A stretch of DNA of 64,000 nt from Euryhalocaulis caribicus. GTDB taxonomy: Bacteria; Pseudomonadota; Alphaproteobacteria; Caulobacterales; Maricaulaceae. Shown one piece after another: positions 23,929 through 33,807 of this stretch (positions are counted from its first letter, which is position 1; each line of letters begins with the position of its first letter). A program made the position numbers and the translations under genes. The stretch lies in the NCBI RefSeq assembly GCF_000412185.1, contig NZ_ASJA01000009.1, forward strand, positions 62,001 through 126,000. Reading direction: 5' to 3'. Under the pieces are notes generated by a model. That model was not told the origin of the DNA. It searched no databases and saw only the letters and a list, made by a program, of their open reading frames with translations.

Positions 23929-24687
23929 TTGAGCCACCCATTTCAGAGCCAGCAGCTGCAGTTCTACATGACGCGGCCCGCGCCCTGTCCTTATCTGGAC
24001 GGGCTGCAGGAACGGAAGGTCTTCGCCCATCTCGACCCTCTGGCCGGCCCCGGCATGCACGACGCGATGATCCGCGCCGGCTTTCGCCGTTCCCAGAACG
24101 TGGTCTACCGCCCGGCCTGCGAGGGCTGTGACGCCTGCATTTCCGCCCGTGTTCTGGCCGGCCGCTTCGAACCGTCGCGTTCGCAACGACGCACATGGCG
24201 GCGCAATCGCGACCTGCGCGTCGAGGAAAAACCGGCCGAAGCCACGCGCGAACAGTTCCAGCTTCTCAAGCGCTACCTCGATCATCGTCATCCCGGCGGG
24301 GGCATGACGGAAATGACGTTCGGGGATTACGCCGCAATGACCGAGGAAGTCTGGGCCCGCACCCGTGTTTTCGAATATCGCCTGCCGGACGAGAACGGTC
24401 AGCGCGGACGCCTGATCGCCGCGGCCTTGTCGGACTGGATGTCGGACGGGATATCCATGGTTTATTCCTATTTCGATCCGGATTTGCCCGCGCGGAGCCT
24501 GGGCGGTTTCATGATCCAGCATCACATCGAAATGACGCGGCGGCGCGGCCTGCCGCATGTCTATTTGGGCTATTGGGTGCCGGGCAGTCCGAAGATGCGC
24601 TACAAACAGGATTACCAGCCGCTAGAGCTGCTTCGCCCCGGGGGATGGGCGGAAATCGATGAAAACGAGTTTTCGGGGGAGACATAG
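23929..24687 (+). CDS. bpt: Aspartate/glutamate leucyltransferase (Bpt)
   Basis: The 252-residue protein starts at a TTG (23929), chosen because homologues begin a dozen residues before the FYMTRPAPCPYL block. The signatures are the N-end rule transferase motif CPYL (about 22-25) and the Cys pair in CEGCDACISARV. GGFMIQHHIEM and a C-terminal VYLGYWVPGSPKMRYK complete the GNAT-like domain. It transfers Leu from Leu-tRNA to N-terminal Asp or Glu, marking proteins for ClpS/ClpAP. The stop is immediately followed by the ATG of the TRAP receptor gene. Confidence 0.93.
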   Translation: MSHPFQSQQLQFYMTRPAPCPYLDGLQERKVFAHLDPLAGPGMHDAMIRAGFRRSQNVVYRPACEGCDACISARVLAGRFEPSRSQRRTWRRNRDLRVEEKPAEATREQFQLLKRYLDHRHPGGGMTEMTFGDYAAMTEEVWARTRVFEYRLPDENGQRGRLIAAALSDWMSDGISMVYSYFDPDLPARSLGGFMIQHHIEMTRRRGLPHVYLGYWVPGSPKMRYKQDYQPLELLRPGGWAEIDENEFSGET

Positions 24688-25911
24688 ATGGACCGCAGGA
24701 AATTCCTGAAATTCGGAGCCGCGGGCGCCGCAGCGGCGACGACGGGCGCCTGCGCGGATAGTTCGAACGCCGACAGAGAGGCGGAGAGCGCCGCCGAATC
24801 CGCCCCCGCGCCACGCCGCGGCGCCAAGGAATTGTCCATGGTCACGACGTGGCCAAAGAATTTCCCGGGCCTGGGCGACATGGCGACGCGCACCGCGGAC
24901 CTGATCGGACGCCTCACAGAAGGTTCGGTGACCGTGAAGGTGTTCGCCGCTGGCGAGCTGGTGCCCCCCTTCGAATCCTTTGATGCGGTCTCGACCGGCG
25001 CGGCGGACATGTATCACGGCGCGGAATATTACTGGCAGGGCAAGGCCAAGGGCTTTCCCTTCTTCGCAGCCGTTCCGATGGGCCTGACCGCCGACGAAAT
25101 GCTGGGCTGGATCAAGTATGGCGGCGGACAGGAGTTGTGGGACGGCCTGTCGGCGCAATTCAACATCAAGCCTTTCCCGGCCGGCAATACCGGCCAGCAA
25201 ATGGGCGGTTGGTTCAAGCGCGAGATCAAGACGCTTGAAGATTTCCGCGGCTTGAACATGCGCATTCCCGGCCTTGGCGGCGATGTATTGCGGCGGCTTG
25301 GCGGCGCGGCCGTGGCCATACCCGGCGGCGAAATTTTCCAGTCCCTGCAATCGGGCGCGATCGACGCGACCGAATGGGTGGGGCCGTGGAACGATCTGGC
25401 GTTCGGCTTCTACCGCGTTGCGCCGTTCTATTACGGCCCCGGCTTCCATGAACCCGGGCCGATGCTGTCCTGCGGCATGAATCTGGATGTCTGGAACAGC
25501 CTGACCGCGCACGAACAGCTGGCCGTCAGTACGGCCTGTGACTGGGCGACCAACCAGTCCATCGCGGAATACCAGCATCAGAACGCCCTGGCGCTGAACA
25601 CGCTGGTCAATGACCACAAGGTGCAACTGAGAAGCTTCAGCGACGATATCTGGCGGGAAATCCAGCGGGTTTCCGCCGAGGTGATCAGCGAAATCGGCCA
25701 GTCGGACGCCACCACAAAGGCGATCTATGAAAGCTACATCGCCGCCCGCGGCCGCGCGATGCGTTGGAGTTCGGTTTCCGATGGCCCGTACTTGCGCGCC
25801 CGTACGCTGGGCACCGAATATGAGCGCAAGCCCGCCGAGACGCCCCGGCAACCCGCCTCCCCCGCCCAGAACGCGCCCGGCAACGAGCCCCCGGCTGACA
25901 ACGAGCAATGA
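24688..25911 (+). CDS. TRAP transporter solute receptor, Tat-exported
   Basis: The 407-residue protein begins DRRKFLKFGAAGAAAAT, a twin-arginine signal, followed by TTGAC, a possible lipobox. The mature domain has the DctP/TakP fold: WPKNFPGLGDMATR, ERLTEGS-like strand, the linker helix GLNMRIPGLGGDVLRRLGG with the family's substrate-carboxylate Arg, and ATEWVGPWNDLAFGFY. It resembles receptors annotated for mannitol or chloroaromatic 2-oxo acids. The Pro/Ala-rich tail (about 380-407) looks disordered. It is the first gene of a receptor-small-large permease operon and overlaps the next gene as ATGA. Confidence 0.92.
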   Translation: MDRRKFLKFGAAGAAAATTGACADSSNADREAESAAESAPAPRRGAKELSMVTTWPKNFPGLGDMATRTADLIGRLTEGSVTVKVFAAGELVPPFESFDAVSTGAADMYHGAEYYWQGKAKGFPFFAAVPMGLTADEMLGWIKYGGGQELWDGLSAQFNIKPFPAGNTGQQMGGWFKREIKTLEDFRGLNMRIPGLGGDVLRRLGGAAVAIPGGEIFQSLQSGAIDATEWVGPWNDLAFGFYRVAPFYYGPGFHEPGPMLSCGMNLDVWNSLTAHEQLAVSTACDWATNQSIAEYQHQNALALNTLVNDHKVQLRSFSDDIWREIQRVSAEVISEIGQSDATTKAIYESYIAARGRAMRWSSVSDGPYLRARTLGTEYERKPAETPRQPASPAQNAPGNEPPADNEQ

Positions 25912-26594
25912 GCTATGACGCCTGGACGATGGTTGGCGCCGCGCTGGGCTGGCTCGGCTGGCTGACCAGCTGGATTCTGTTGCTGCCGCTTGTCGCCGTC
26001 ATGTTTGGACTGGGCGGCGCATTCGGGAACAGCCTGCGGAGCTTGCTGGCGCGCCTGATCCGGGTTTCTGAGCGCATCAATGACGGGCTGGGCTGGCTCG
26101 CCAAGTGGCTGGCCGTGGCTCTGGTCGCCGTCGTCGCGATTGTCGTCGTGCAGCGCTATGTCTTCGGCGTATCCCTGACCCGCATGCAGGAGGGCGCGAC
26201 CTATCTCCATGCCGGCCTGTTCATGCTTGCAGCGGGATCGACGCTGCTGGCGGACGGGCATGTGCGCGTCGATCTTTTCTACAGCAAGCTGTCGGCGCGC
26301 GGGAAAGCCCTTACCGATTTCATCGGGGTCTATCTGTTCCTCTACCCGATGTGCTGGCTGATGCTGAACATGTCGCGGGATTATGTGGCGCGCGCCTGGC
26401 GCGTGTGGGAGGGTTCGCCCGAAACTGACGGCCTGCCGCTGGTCTTTGCGCTGAAGACGCTGGTTCCGGTGACGGCCCTCCTTCTGGCGATGGCGGGATT
26501 CAGCCTGTCCGCCCGGGCGGCCCTGACACTGCGCGGGCGGCCGATCGAAGATCATGAACATCACGAGGCGCTGACCGGGACGAGGACCGCCTGA
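25908..26594 (+). CDS. TRAP transporter small permease (DctQ type)
   Basis: The 228-residue protein has membrane helices at about 10-45, 68-90, 95-120, 132-155 and 180-205. This is one or two more than the four of minimal DctQ, as usual for the mannitol/chloroaromatic subgroup. VQRYVFGVSLTRMQEGATYLHAGLFMLAAG matches the DctQ core, split here. It overlaps both neighbours (ATGA on each side), so the three subunits are translated together. Confidence 0.9.
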   Translation: MSYDAWTMVGAALGWLGWLTSWILLLPLVAVMFGLGGAFGNSLRSLLARLIRVSERINDGLGWLAKWLAVALVAVVAIVVVQRYVFGVSLTRMQEGATYLHAGLFMLAAGSTLLADGHVRVDLFYSKLSARGKALTDFIGVYLFLYPMCWLMLNMSRDYVARAWRVWEGSPETDGLPLVFALKTLVPVTALLLAMAGFSLSARAALTLRGRPIEDHEHHEALTGTRTA

Positions 26595-28186
26595 TGCTCC
26601 TCGCCGAGATCTTCGCCATCACCATGATCGTCGTGACCATCGCCGCCCTGCTACGCGGATTTCCGGTTGCTTTCACCCTGGCCGGGGTGGCGTTAATTTT
26701 TGCCGGCGCGGGGGTGCTGACCGGGGCGTTCGAACCCGCCTTCCTGCGCGCATTTCCACAGCGCATCTATGGCGCGGTGATGACGAACGAGCTGCTGATC
26801 GCCGTGCCGCTGTTCGTGTTCATGGGCGTGATGCTGGAGAAATCCCGCATCGCCGAGGAATTGCTGGAGGCGATGGGCAAGCTGTTCGGTCCGATGCCGG
26901 GCGGGCTTGGCGTATCCGTTATTCTGGTCGGCGCATTGCTGGCGGCGTCCACCGGCATTGTCGGCGCGACCGTGGTGACCATGGGGCTGCTCTCCCTGCC
27001 CACCATGCTCAAGCGCGGCTATGCCCCGGAACTCGCCACGGGGTCGATCACCGCATCCGGAACGCTGGGCCAGATCATACCGCCTTCTATCGTGCTCATC
27101 CTGCTGGGCGACCAGATTTCCAACGCCTACCAGAACGCCCAGCGCCAGCTTGGCAATTTCGCGCCGGAGCCTGTCTCGGTCGGCGACCTGTTCGCCGGCG
27201 CGCTCATTCCAGGCCTGATGATGGTCGGGCTGTATATTCTCTATGTCATGTTCGTAGCCTTTACCCGGCCCTCCAAAGCGCCGCCCGTCCCACGCGAGCG
27301 CGGCCAGAGCGGCCCGGCTTTCGTCGCCGAAATCCTCAAGGCGCTCGCCCCGCCCCTGATTCTCATCGTTGCGGTTCTTGGCTCCATTCTGGCGGGCCTG
27401 GCCACGGCGACGGAAGCGGCGGCGCTGGGCGCGCTCGGCGCGACCCTTCTGGCCGGTTTCCGTAATGCCGGGGAGGCTGACAATCCGGCTTTCGGCCGCT
27501 GGGCGATCGGCCTGGGCGCGCTGGCGTTGATCCTGCTGATCCTCATGGGTGCCTTCCTGGATTTGCGGCTGGGACGCGCCGATGTCAGCGCCGGGGAAGC
27601 CGCGGCCACGACACTGGCCTATGTCCTGTCCGCCCTCGCCGTTCTCAGCGCGCTCTGGTCCGGCATGCGGCTGCTGTCGGGCGGCAAGCTGGGCGAGGTC
27701 TCGCGCTCCACGGCGGAAATCAGCGCCATGGTGTTCATCATCCTGATCGGCGCGACCCTGTTCAGCCTGGTCTTCCGCGGCTTTGGCGGCGACGAGATGG
27801 TTTCGCAGTTCCTCACCGGCATTCCGGGCGGCCAGTGGGGCGCGCTGATCGCCGTGATGGCAATGATGTTCGTGCTCGGCTTTTTCCTCGACTTTATCGA
27901 GATCACCTTTGTGGTGGTGCCCATCGTCGCGCCCTCACTGTTCATGATGGGCGTCGATCCGGTGTGGCTGGGCGTATTGATGGCGCTGAACCTTCAAACT
28001 TCGTTCCTGACGCCGCCCTTCGGCTTCGCGCTGTTTTATCTGCGCGGCGTCGCGCCGCCCGAAGTGACGACGGCGCAAATCTATCGCGGGGCGATTCCGT
28101 TCGTGATCCTGCAGCTTCTGGCGCTGGCGCTGGTTGCCGCCGTGCCCGCGACTGCGACATGGCTGCCGAACCTGATGGCCGGCTAG
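26594..28186 (+). CDS. TRAP transporter large permease (DctM type)
   Basis: The protein has 530 residues, longer than the approximately 425 of canonical DctM. The extra length is an inserted hydrophobic region at about 295-370 typical of this subgroup. Core signatures are the ASTGIVGATVVTMGLLSLP and TGSITASGTLGQIIPPSIVLI segments and the C-terminal NLQTSFLTPPFGFALFYLRG. It forms the sodium-coupled channel for the receptor's ligand. Its stop shares a CTAG with the convergent M48 gene. Confidence 0.92.
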   Translation: MLLAEIFAITMIVVTIAALLRGFPVAFTLAGVALIFAGAGVLTGAFEPAFLRAFPQRIYGAVMTNELLIAVPLFVFMGVMLEKSRIAEELLEAMGKLFGPMPGGLGVSVILVGALLAASTGIVGATVVTMGLLSLPTMLKRGYAPELATGSITASGTLGQIIPPSIVLILLGDQISNAYQNAQRQLGNFAPEPVSVGDLFAGALIPGLMMVGLYILYVMFVAFTRPSKAPPVPRERGQSGPAFVAEILKALAPPLILIVAVLGSILAGLATATEAAALGALGATLLAGFRNAGEADNPAFGRWAIGLGALALILLILMGAFLDLRLGRADVSAGEAAATTLAYVLSALAVLSALWSGMRLLSGGKLGEVSRSTAEISAMVFIILIGATLFSLVFRGFGGDEMVSQFLTGIPGGQWGALIAVMAMMFVLGFFLDFIEITFVVVPIVAPSLFMMGVDPVWLGVLMALNLQTSFLTPPFGFALFYLRGVAPPEVTTAQIYRGAIPFVILQLLALALVAAVPATATWLPNLMAG

Positions 28187-29190
28187 CCCCAGGGGCCGGC
28201 GGGCTGTTCCGCCGTTTCCGGCTCCAGCGCCGAAACCTGGCCGCCGGCAAATTTCACCAACGCATCTATCCGCTTCTCAATCGGCGGGTGCGTCGTGAAC
28301 ATCCCGGAAAAACCCTTGTGCGGGTTATAGAGAAACATCTCCCGCACCTCTCCGGGCGCGCCCTTGATATCCGCCTTGCCGGAGATTTTCTGGAGCGCGC
28401 GGATCATCGCATCCGGGTTCTTGGTCAGTTCAACCGACCCGGCATCGGCCAGATACTCGCGTTTCCGCGACAGGGAAAACCGGATCAGGATGGCGAGGAT
28501 ATAAGCCACGGCGAGTATGCCGATGGCGATCAGGATCAGGACGCCCGCCTGTCCGCCGCCCGACCGCCGGCTGCGGTCCGTCCGCCCCATATGCCCCCAA
28601 AAGAAGCTGCGGGCGACGATCTCCGCCACGAAAGAGATAATGCCGACAAATATGACCGAGATGATCAGCAGCCGCACATCCCGGTTACGGATATGCGTCA
28701 GCTCATGCGCCATGACGGCCTCGACTTCGTCTTCGTCCAGCGCGTCCAGCAGGCCGCGGGTGAAGGTGATCGTGTAGTCCTTTTCCTTCAGTCCGCTGGC
28801 AAAGGCGTTCATCGCGCCGGTTTCGATGATCTTGAGCTTCGGCATGGTCATCCCGCGCGAAATGCACAGGTTTTCCAGCATGTTGTAGAGTTCGGGCTCA
28901 TCGGACCGCGTGAGCGATTTTGAGCCCATCGCCATGGAGATCATGGCGTCATGCCCTACCCAGGCAATGCCGAACCAACCCGCGGCCGCGATCAGCGCAA
29001 AGGGGGCGACGAAGGGCAGCCGGGAGAGCGCGATGGCCGCACCCTCCCCCACGCCGTAACCGTTCATGCCGGCCCAGACGAGCGTGCCGGCATAGGCCAG
29101 CGCGATCAGAAGCACCGGGAACATCGCCAGAAGGAAGATGCTGGCCCGGTTATTCTTCCAGATATGGGTTTTCAGGCCGAAGGCCTGCAT
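28183..29190 (-). CDS. M48-family membrane metalloprotease (HtpX-like)
   Basis: The 335-residue protein has hydrophobic segments near 15-45 and 50-75, then the zinc motif AHELTH (HExxH). Two more membrane segments lie at about 165-215, followed by the downstream Glu region REYLADAGSVELT and the THPPIEKRIDAL motif. This layout is that of HtpX-type proteases that degrade damaged membrane proteins, although classical HtpX is shorter. It lies 13 bases downstream of lemA on the same strand, a pairing seen in many bacteria. Confidence 0.92.
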   Translation of the reverse strand: MQAFGLKTHIWKNNRASIFLLAMFPVLLIALAYAGTLVWAGMNGYGVGEGAAIALSRLPFVAPFALIAAAGWFGIAWVGHDAMISMAMGSKSLTRSDEPELYNMLENLCISRGMTMPKLKIIETGAMNAFASGLKEKDYTITFTRGLLDALDEDEVEAVMAHELTHIRNRDVRLLIISVIFVGIISFVAEIVARSFFWGHMGRTDRSRRSGGGQAGVLILIAIGILAVAYILAILIRFSLSRKREYLADAGSVELTKNPDAMIRALQKISGKADIKGAPGEVREMFLYNPHKGFSGMFTTHPPIEKRIDALVKFAGGQVSALEPETAEQPAGPWG

Positions 29191-29203
29191 GGCTCAGCCG
29201 TCC

Positions 29204-29767
29204 CTAGAAGCTGACGTCCGGCGCGGCCTCGACCTTGGCGCGGTCGTCCACGTCGACCTCGAAATATTCCTTCTTCGAGAAGCCGAGCGGCGCGGCGAAC
29301 AGCACGGCCGGGAATTGCTCGACCGCGGTGTTCAGTTCCGCCACGGAATTGTTGAAGAAGCGGCGGGCCGCCGCGATCTTGTTTTCCACGTCCGACAGCT
29401 CGCGCTGCAGCTCCAGAAAGTTCTGGTTGGCCTTCAGGTCCGGATAGGCCTCGGCCACGGCAAACAGCTGGCGCAGCGCGCCGGTCAGCAGGTTTTCGGC
29501 CTGTTGCTGGTCCTGCAGAGAGCTGGCGTCAATCGCCTGCTGGCGCGCTTGCGTGACCGCTTCCAGCGTTTCCCGCTCATGGCTGGCATAGCCTTTCACG
29601 GTCTCGACGAGGTTCGGAATGAGGTCGTAGCGCTGCTTAAGCTGGACGTCGATATCGCCCCATGCCTGGTTGACCGCCTGGCGCAGAGCCACAAGGCGGT
29701 TGTAAATCGTGATGCCGAAAATCGCGACGACAACAACGATCGCGAGCAAGATCCAGATAAAGGTCAC
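29204..29767 (-). CDS. lemA: LemA family protein
   Basis: The 187-residue protein starts at a GTG (29767). It has one N-terminal membrane helix (about 3-22), then a coiled helical domain with the hallmark RLVALRQAVNQAWGDIDVQLKQRYDLIPNLVETVKGYA, split here. ENKIAAARRFFNNSVAELNT lies near the C-terminus. LemA proteins are membrane-tethered, with the helical domain outside the cytoplasm. Their function is poorly defined, but they recur next to M48 proteases, as here. Confidence 0.93.
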   Translation of the reverse strand: MTFIWILLAIVVVVAIFGITIYNRLVALRQAVNQAWGDIDVQLKQRYDLIPNLVETVKGYASHERETLEAVTQARQQAIDASSLQDQQQAENLLTGALRQLFAVAEAYPDLKANQNFLELQRELSDVENKIAAARRFFNNSVAELNTAVEQFPAVLFAAPLGFSKKEYFEVDVDDRAKVEAAPDVSF

Positions 29768-29824
29768 GGTGTCTCTCCCGGTGAAATGGCGTTGCGTCTA
29801 GGAATACCGCCCGCGGCCCCGAGC

Positions 29825-32065
29825 TTAAAGGCGGAAATCGGGGCCGAATTTCCCGGTCCGCGGGAATCCTTTCGGCGCAAGGCGTCCCGCCTGGGCGCGC
29901 TTGCCTTCATATTCCTTCCATTCGGCAATCTCGCGCCGCCGGCCGGATGTGTCGATCACGGTAAAGCCATCCTCGGCGTTGAATACCGCCACGTCGGCCA
30001 ATCCGCCGTCGCGGAAGGTCTGTAGCTTCACGCCCTTGCCGCGCGACAGCTCGCTCACCTCTTCCAGCGGATAGATCAGCAGCTTGCGGTTATCGCCAAT
30101 CACCGCCACGCGGTCACCGGTGACTTCGCGGGCCGCCGCCGCTTCCACGTCGCCGCTGACCGTCATGACCTGCTTGCCGGACTTGGTCTGTGCGACCAGG
30201 TCCTTCTCCGAGGTCACGAAGCCATAACCCGCTGACGAGGCCAGCAGCAGCTTCCGCTCGGGATCGTGCCGGAACAGGGCAATCGGCTCGTGGTCTTCTT
30301 CCAGGTCCAGCATCAGGCGCAACGGCTCTCCCGCGCCGCGGCCGCCCGGCAACTTGTCGCCCGCCAGCGTATAGAAACGGCCATTGGAGGCGAACAGCAT
30401 GATCTTGTCGGTCGTTTCCGCCTGCACCACGAACTTCGCGCGGTCGCCTTCCTTGAATTTCAGGTCGCTGACGTCATCGACCTTGCCTTTCAGCGCACGG
30501 ATCCAGCCTTTTTCCGACAACACGACGGTGATCGGTTCGCGGACAACCAGCGCCTCGCTGACCATTTCGGCCGCACCTTCCGGGGCTTCGCCAAACTGCG
30601 TGCGGCGGGGATCGTCCTTGAAGGCGTCGCGCGCTTCGCGGATCTGATCTGTGATCCGCGCCCACTGCTTGTCCTCGCTGCCCATCAGGGCTTCCAGCTC
30701 GCCCTTCTTCCCGGACAGCGAGTCGTGCTCCTTCTTCAGCTCCATCTCTTCCAGCTTGCGGAGAGACCGGAGGCGCATGTTCAGGATCGCCTCGGCCTGC
30801 CGGTCGCTCAGCTTGAACGCGGCGATCAATTCCTTCTTGGGCTCGTCCTCTTCCCGGATGATTCGGATCACCTCGTCCAGGTTCAGATAGACGATCAGAT
30901 AGCCTTCCAGCACCTCCAGCCGGTCGGCGATGGCGGCGAGGCGGTGACGCGTGGCCCGCTGCAGAACCTCACGGCGGTGATCCAGCCAGTATTGCAGCAC
31001 ATCGCGCAGGCCCATGACGCGCGGCGCGCCATGCGGGTCCAGCACATTCATGTTCAGGCTGACCCGGCTTTCCAGATCGGTCAGCTTGAACACCGACTCC
31101 ATCAAGATTGCCGCCTCGACCGTCCGGCTGCGCGGCTCCAGGATCAGGCGCACGTCCTCGGCGGACTCGTCGCTGACCCCGCCCAGCAGCGGCAGCTTCT
31201 TGGAATCCACCAGTTCGGCGATGCGCTCGACCAGCTTGGATTTCTGGATCTGGTACGGAATTTCCGTAATCACGATCTGGTACTGACCGCGCCCCAGATC
31301 CTCGGTCTCCCATTTCGCACGCAGGCGGAAAGAGCCGCGCCCGGTGGCGTAGGCCTCGGCAATGCCGGCCGGATCATCGACCAGAATGCCGCCCGTCGGG
31401 AAATCAGGCCCCTTCACATGCTCGATCAGCGTGTCGGTGCGGGCATTGGGATGCTTGATCAGGTGCAGCGCCGCGTTGCACAGCTCGCCCGCATTGTGGG
31501 GCGGAATGGACGTCGCCATGCCCACCGCGATCCCCGCCGCGCCATTGGCCAGCAGGTTCGGGAAACCGGCGGGCAGTACGACGGGCTCTTCATCCTCGCC
31601 AGAATAGGTCTCGCGGAAATCAACCGTATCCGCGTCCAGCCCCTCAAGCAGAAGCTTGGCGGCCTGAGTCAGGCGGGCCTCGGTATATCGCATGGCGGCG
31701 GCGTTATCGCCGTCCAGATTACCGAAATTCCCCTGCCCCTCGACCAGCGGGTACCGCGCCGCGAAGGTCTGCGCCAGACGAACCATGGCGTCATAGACCG
31801 CCTGATCGCCATGTGGATGATACTTACCGATGACGTCGCCCACCACGCGGGCGCACTTCTTGAAGCCGGATTTCGGATCCAGCTTCAATTCCCGCATCGC
31901 GAACAGCAGGCGGCGGTGAACCGGCTTCAGGCCGTCGCGGACATCAGGCAGCGCACGCTGCGTAATGGTGGACAGCGCATAGGCCAGATAACGGGTGGAG
32001 AGAGCCTCGGTAAGCGGCTCGTCCTGTATGCGCCCGGCGTCGGGCGGAGGCGTCAATTCGGTCAT
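29825..32065 (-). CDS. parC: DNA topoisomerase IV subunit A
   Basis: The 746-residue protein has the catalytic tyrosine Y127 in [11 protein letters not shown] and the [14 protein letters not shown] segment. The GyrA/ParC core (about 20-490) is followed by a shorter beta-pinwheel tail (about 500-735) lacking a clear GyrA box. This and the N-terminal VHRRLLFAM favour ParC over GyrA. With ParE it decatenates replicated chromosomes. The target region for quinolones (residues about 70-90) reads [19 protein letters not shown]. It is followed by the lemA operon after 57 bases. Confidence 0.95.
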   Translation of the reverse strand: MTELTPPPDAGRIQDEPLTEALSTRYLAYALSTITQRALPDVRDGLKPVHRRLLFAMRELKLDPKSGFKKCARVVGDVIGKYHPHGDQAVYDAMVRLAQTFAARYPLVEGQGNFGNLDGDNAAAMRYTEARLTQAAKLLLEGLDADTVDFRETYSGEDEEPVVLPAGFPNLLANGAAGIAVGMATSIPPHNAGELCNAALHLIKHPNARTDTLIEHVKGPDFPTGGILVDDPAGIAEAYATGRGSFRLRAKWETEDLGRGQYQIVITEIPYQIQKSKLVERIAELVDSKKLPLLGGVSDESAEDVRLILEPRSRTVEAAILMESVFKLTDLESRVSLNMNVLDPHGAPRVMGLRDVLQYWLDHRREVLQRATRHRLAAIADRLEVLEGYLIVYLNLDEVIRIIREEDEPKKELIAAFKLSDRQAEAILNMRLRSLRKLEEMELKKEHDSLSGKKGELEALMGSEDKQWARITDQIREARDAFKDDPRRTQFGEAPEGAAEMVSEALVVREPITVVLSEKGWIRALKGKVDDVSDLKFKEGDRAKFVVQAETTDKIMLFASNGRFYTLAGDKLPGGRGAGEPLRLMLDLEEDHEPIALFRHDPERKLLLASSAGYGFVTSEKDLVAQTKSGKQVMTVSGDVEAAAAREVTGDRVAVIGDNRKLLIYPLEEVSELSRGKGVKLQTFRDGGLADVAVFNAEDGFTVIDTSGRRREIAEWKEYEGKRAQAGRLAPKGFPRTGKFGPDFRL

Positions 32066-32128
32066 GACGGCATTGTCTCTGATTCGAGCGAAATCGGTAC
32101 GCCGGGGAGCGGCGTTTTATACGGCGGG

Positions 32129-33001
32129 TCAGGCTGTCTTGCGCATCCAGAACGATCCGCCGCCATATTCGATCATGCCCGTGCGCCGCATGAAATGCAC
32201 CGGCAGCAGCACGTCCCAATGATCGGAGAATTGCAGCATCGCCGCCAGGGCGTGCTGCTCATTGAACTGCTTCACGCGGATCGCCGCCGGATATTCAAAA
32301 GGCAGATAGATGTCGTGAACGTGCACCAGAACGCCCGGCTTGAGCACCGGGAAAACGTTCAGCAACGCATGGGTCACGTCCGTCCCCTGCAGCATGACGT
32401 GCGACCCGTCGAGGAAGAACACATCCCCGGCTTCAAGCGCCGCGAAGGCATCCAGCGGCACGTCCAGCAGGTTCTGCTCGATATGCTCATCGGTCTTGCC
32501 CTCGATCTCCGCGCGGGGCGACGGGTCGATCGAGGTGATCCGGGTCTGTAGCCCGTGTTCCTCTATGGCCTTTCGCAAAAACCGGGTGGAATGGCCAACC
32601 CCCACCTCGACCCAGCGTCTGGGATCATGAACCGCGGCGATGGCATAGAGCGCGCGGGCGTCGGCGCGGGAGAAATAACCGTTCTTCCAATAGACCGCCT
32701 GCGGATCGTCGTCCGGGGCGTTCTCCGGAACCGCGTTCAGCGCCTCGGAATAGAAATGAGGCTTCAGTTCTTCGAAAAACGCCTCGAAATGGGCGCGGTC
32801 GCGTTCCAGGCGCGCTTCGACAGCCTCGAAACGGTAATTTTCGGGCAATTCCTTCTGGATTTCGCCATAGGGCGCGGCGGGAATGAAAGCGCCGTGTTTC
32901 GAGAGAAACTCCGACAGCGCGCCGGACATGGCGTCCTGCAAATCGCGCCGGACTGCGGGGCGTTGCGCCAGAAAATCGATGATATCACGTGATTTGCTCA
33001 C
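32129..33001 (-). CDS. Class I SAM-dependent methyltransferase (Methyltransf_24-like)
   Basis: The 290-residue protein starts at a GTG (33001) with GAGGGA upstream. A helical N-terminal extension (about 1-120) precedes the Rossmann domain. The domain shows WVEVGVGHSTRFLRKA (motif I), ITSIDPSPRAEI (acidic end of strand 2), AGDVFFLDGSHVMLQGTD (motif IV) and a VLKPGVLVHVHDI strand. The FLDGSH and HVHDIYLPFEYP motifs resemble sugar or secondary-metabolite O-methyltransferases of this group. The substrate is unknown. It is read in the same direction as parC and recO. Confidence 0.85.
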   Translation of the reverse strand: MSKSRDIIDFLAQRPAVRRDLQDAMSGALSEFLSKHGAFIPAAPYGEIQKELPENYRFEAVEARLERDRAHFEAFFEELKPHFYSEALNAVPENAPDDDPQAVYWKNGYFSRADARALYAIAAVHDPRRWVEVGVGHSTRFLRKAIEEHGLQTRITSIDPSPRAEIEGKTDEHIEQNLLDVPLDAFAALEAGDVFFLDGSHVMLQGTDVTHALLNVFPVLKPGVLVHVHDIYLPFEYPAAIRVKQFNEQHALAAMLQFSDHWDVLLPVHFMRRTGMIEYGGGSFWMRKTA

Positions 33002-33071
33002 CTACCCGTCCCTCGCGAAGAATAGAAAGCGCGGCATATCAGGGCCCCGCGCGACGGCCAAGCTTTCGCCT

Positions 33072-33803
33072 CTACAGGCGTCCGGCTTTCTCCAGCCGCT
33101 CCAGCATCTCGGCGCGCGCCTCCGGCAATTGCTTGTCAGAGGGCCAAAGCACCCAGCGCTCCAGAAAATGCCCGGTCAGGGCGAACGCCGCCGCCACGTC
33201 GCCCTCCTTCAGATTCGGCGCGCCGCCGCGCATATATTCGGGTAGCAGGAACAGCTTGTCCTTATAGGGCTCGCCAGCCGCCTCGCTGACCGCCCGGCCC
33301 GATTTCGGGCTGACATAGATCAGGTCTTCCTCGACTCCGGTCGCCGCGCACCGCCGCAAATCCAGCCCGAATCCCAGCTCCGCCAGCAACCCGGCTTCGA
33401 ACCGCGTCATCAGGGCCGGCCAGATGTCGGGCTGATCCATATTGGCGATCAGCGTGGAAAAGGCGTCGAACAGTTTGGGATGCGCTTCGCGCTCAGGCGC
33501 CACCTGGGAAAGCAGCGTGCAGGAGGCATTAAGGCCGGAAATGGCCAGCCGGTCATCCAGCAATTCCGCCGGAAACGGATCCGCCGCATCGATTTCAAAA
33601 TAGCCCAGATGGTCTTCCAGCCGCGCCCGCCAGGTTGCCCGCACCTGATTGCCGGGCTGCAAAACACCGCGCAGACGCTTGGATCGCCCGCCGCGGACCA
33701 GCCCGGCATGACGGCCCTTTTCCGGGGTCAGCAATTCTATAATGGCGCTGGATTCGCCATGGGGACGGACCCGGATGACGATACCCTGATCGGTCCATTC
33801 CAT
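33072..33803 (-). CDS. recO: DNA repair protein RecO
   Basis: The 243-residue protein has an N-terminal OB fold (MEWTDQGIVIRVRPHGESSAIIELLT, split here) and a helical C-terminus. The characteristic alphaproteobacterial block LDLRRCAATGVEEDLIYVSPKSG (about 160-180) is present. RecO loads RecA with RecF and RecR during gap repair. It is the last gene of the folK-to-recO block, four bases downstream of era. Confidence 0.95.
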   Translation of the reverse strand: MEWTDQGIVIRVRPHGESSAIIELLTPEKGRHAGLVRGGRSKRLRGVLQPGNQVRATWRARLEDHLGYFEIDAADPFPAELLDDRLAISGLNASCTLLSQVAPEREAHPKLFDAFSTLIANMDQPDIWPALMTRFEAGLLAELGFGLDLRRCAATGVEEDLIYVSPKSGRAVSEAAGEPYKDKLFLLPEYMRGGAPNLKEGDVAAAFALTGHFLERWVLWPSDKQLPEARAEMLERLEKAGRL

Positions 33804-33807
33804 GGCG

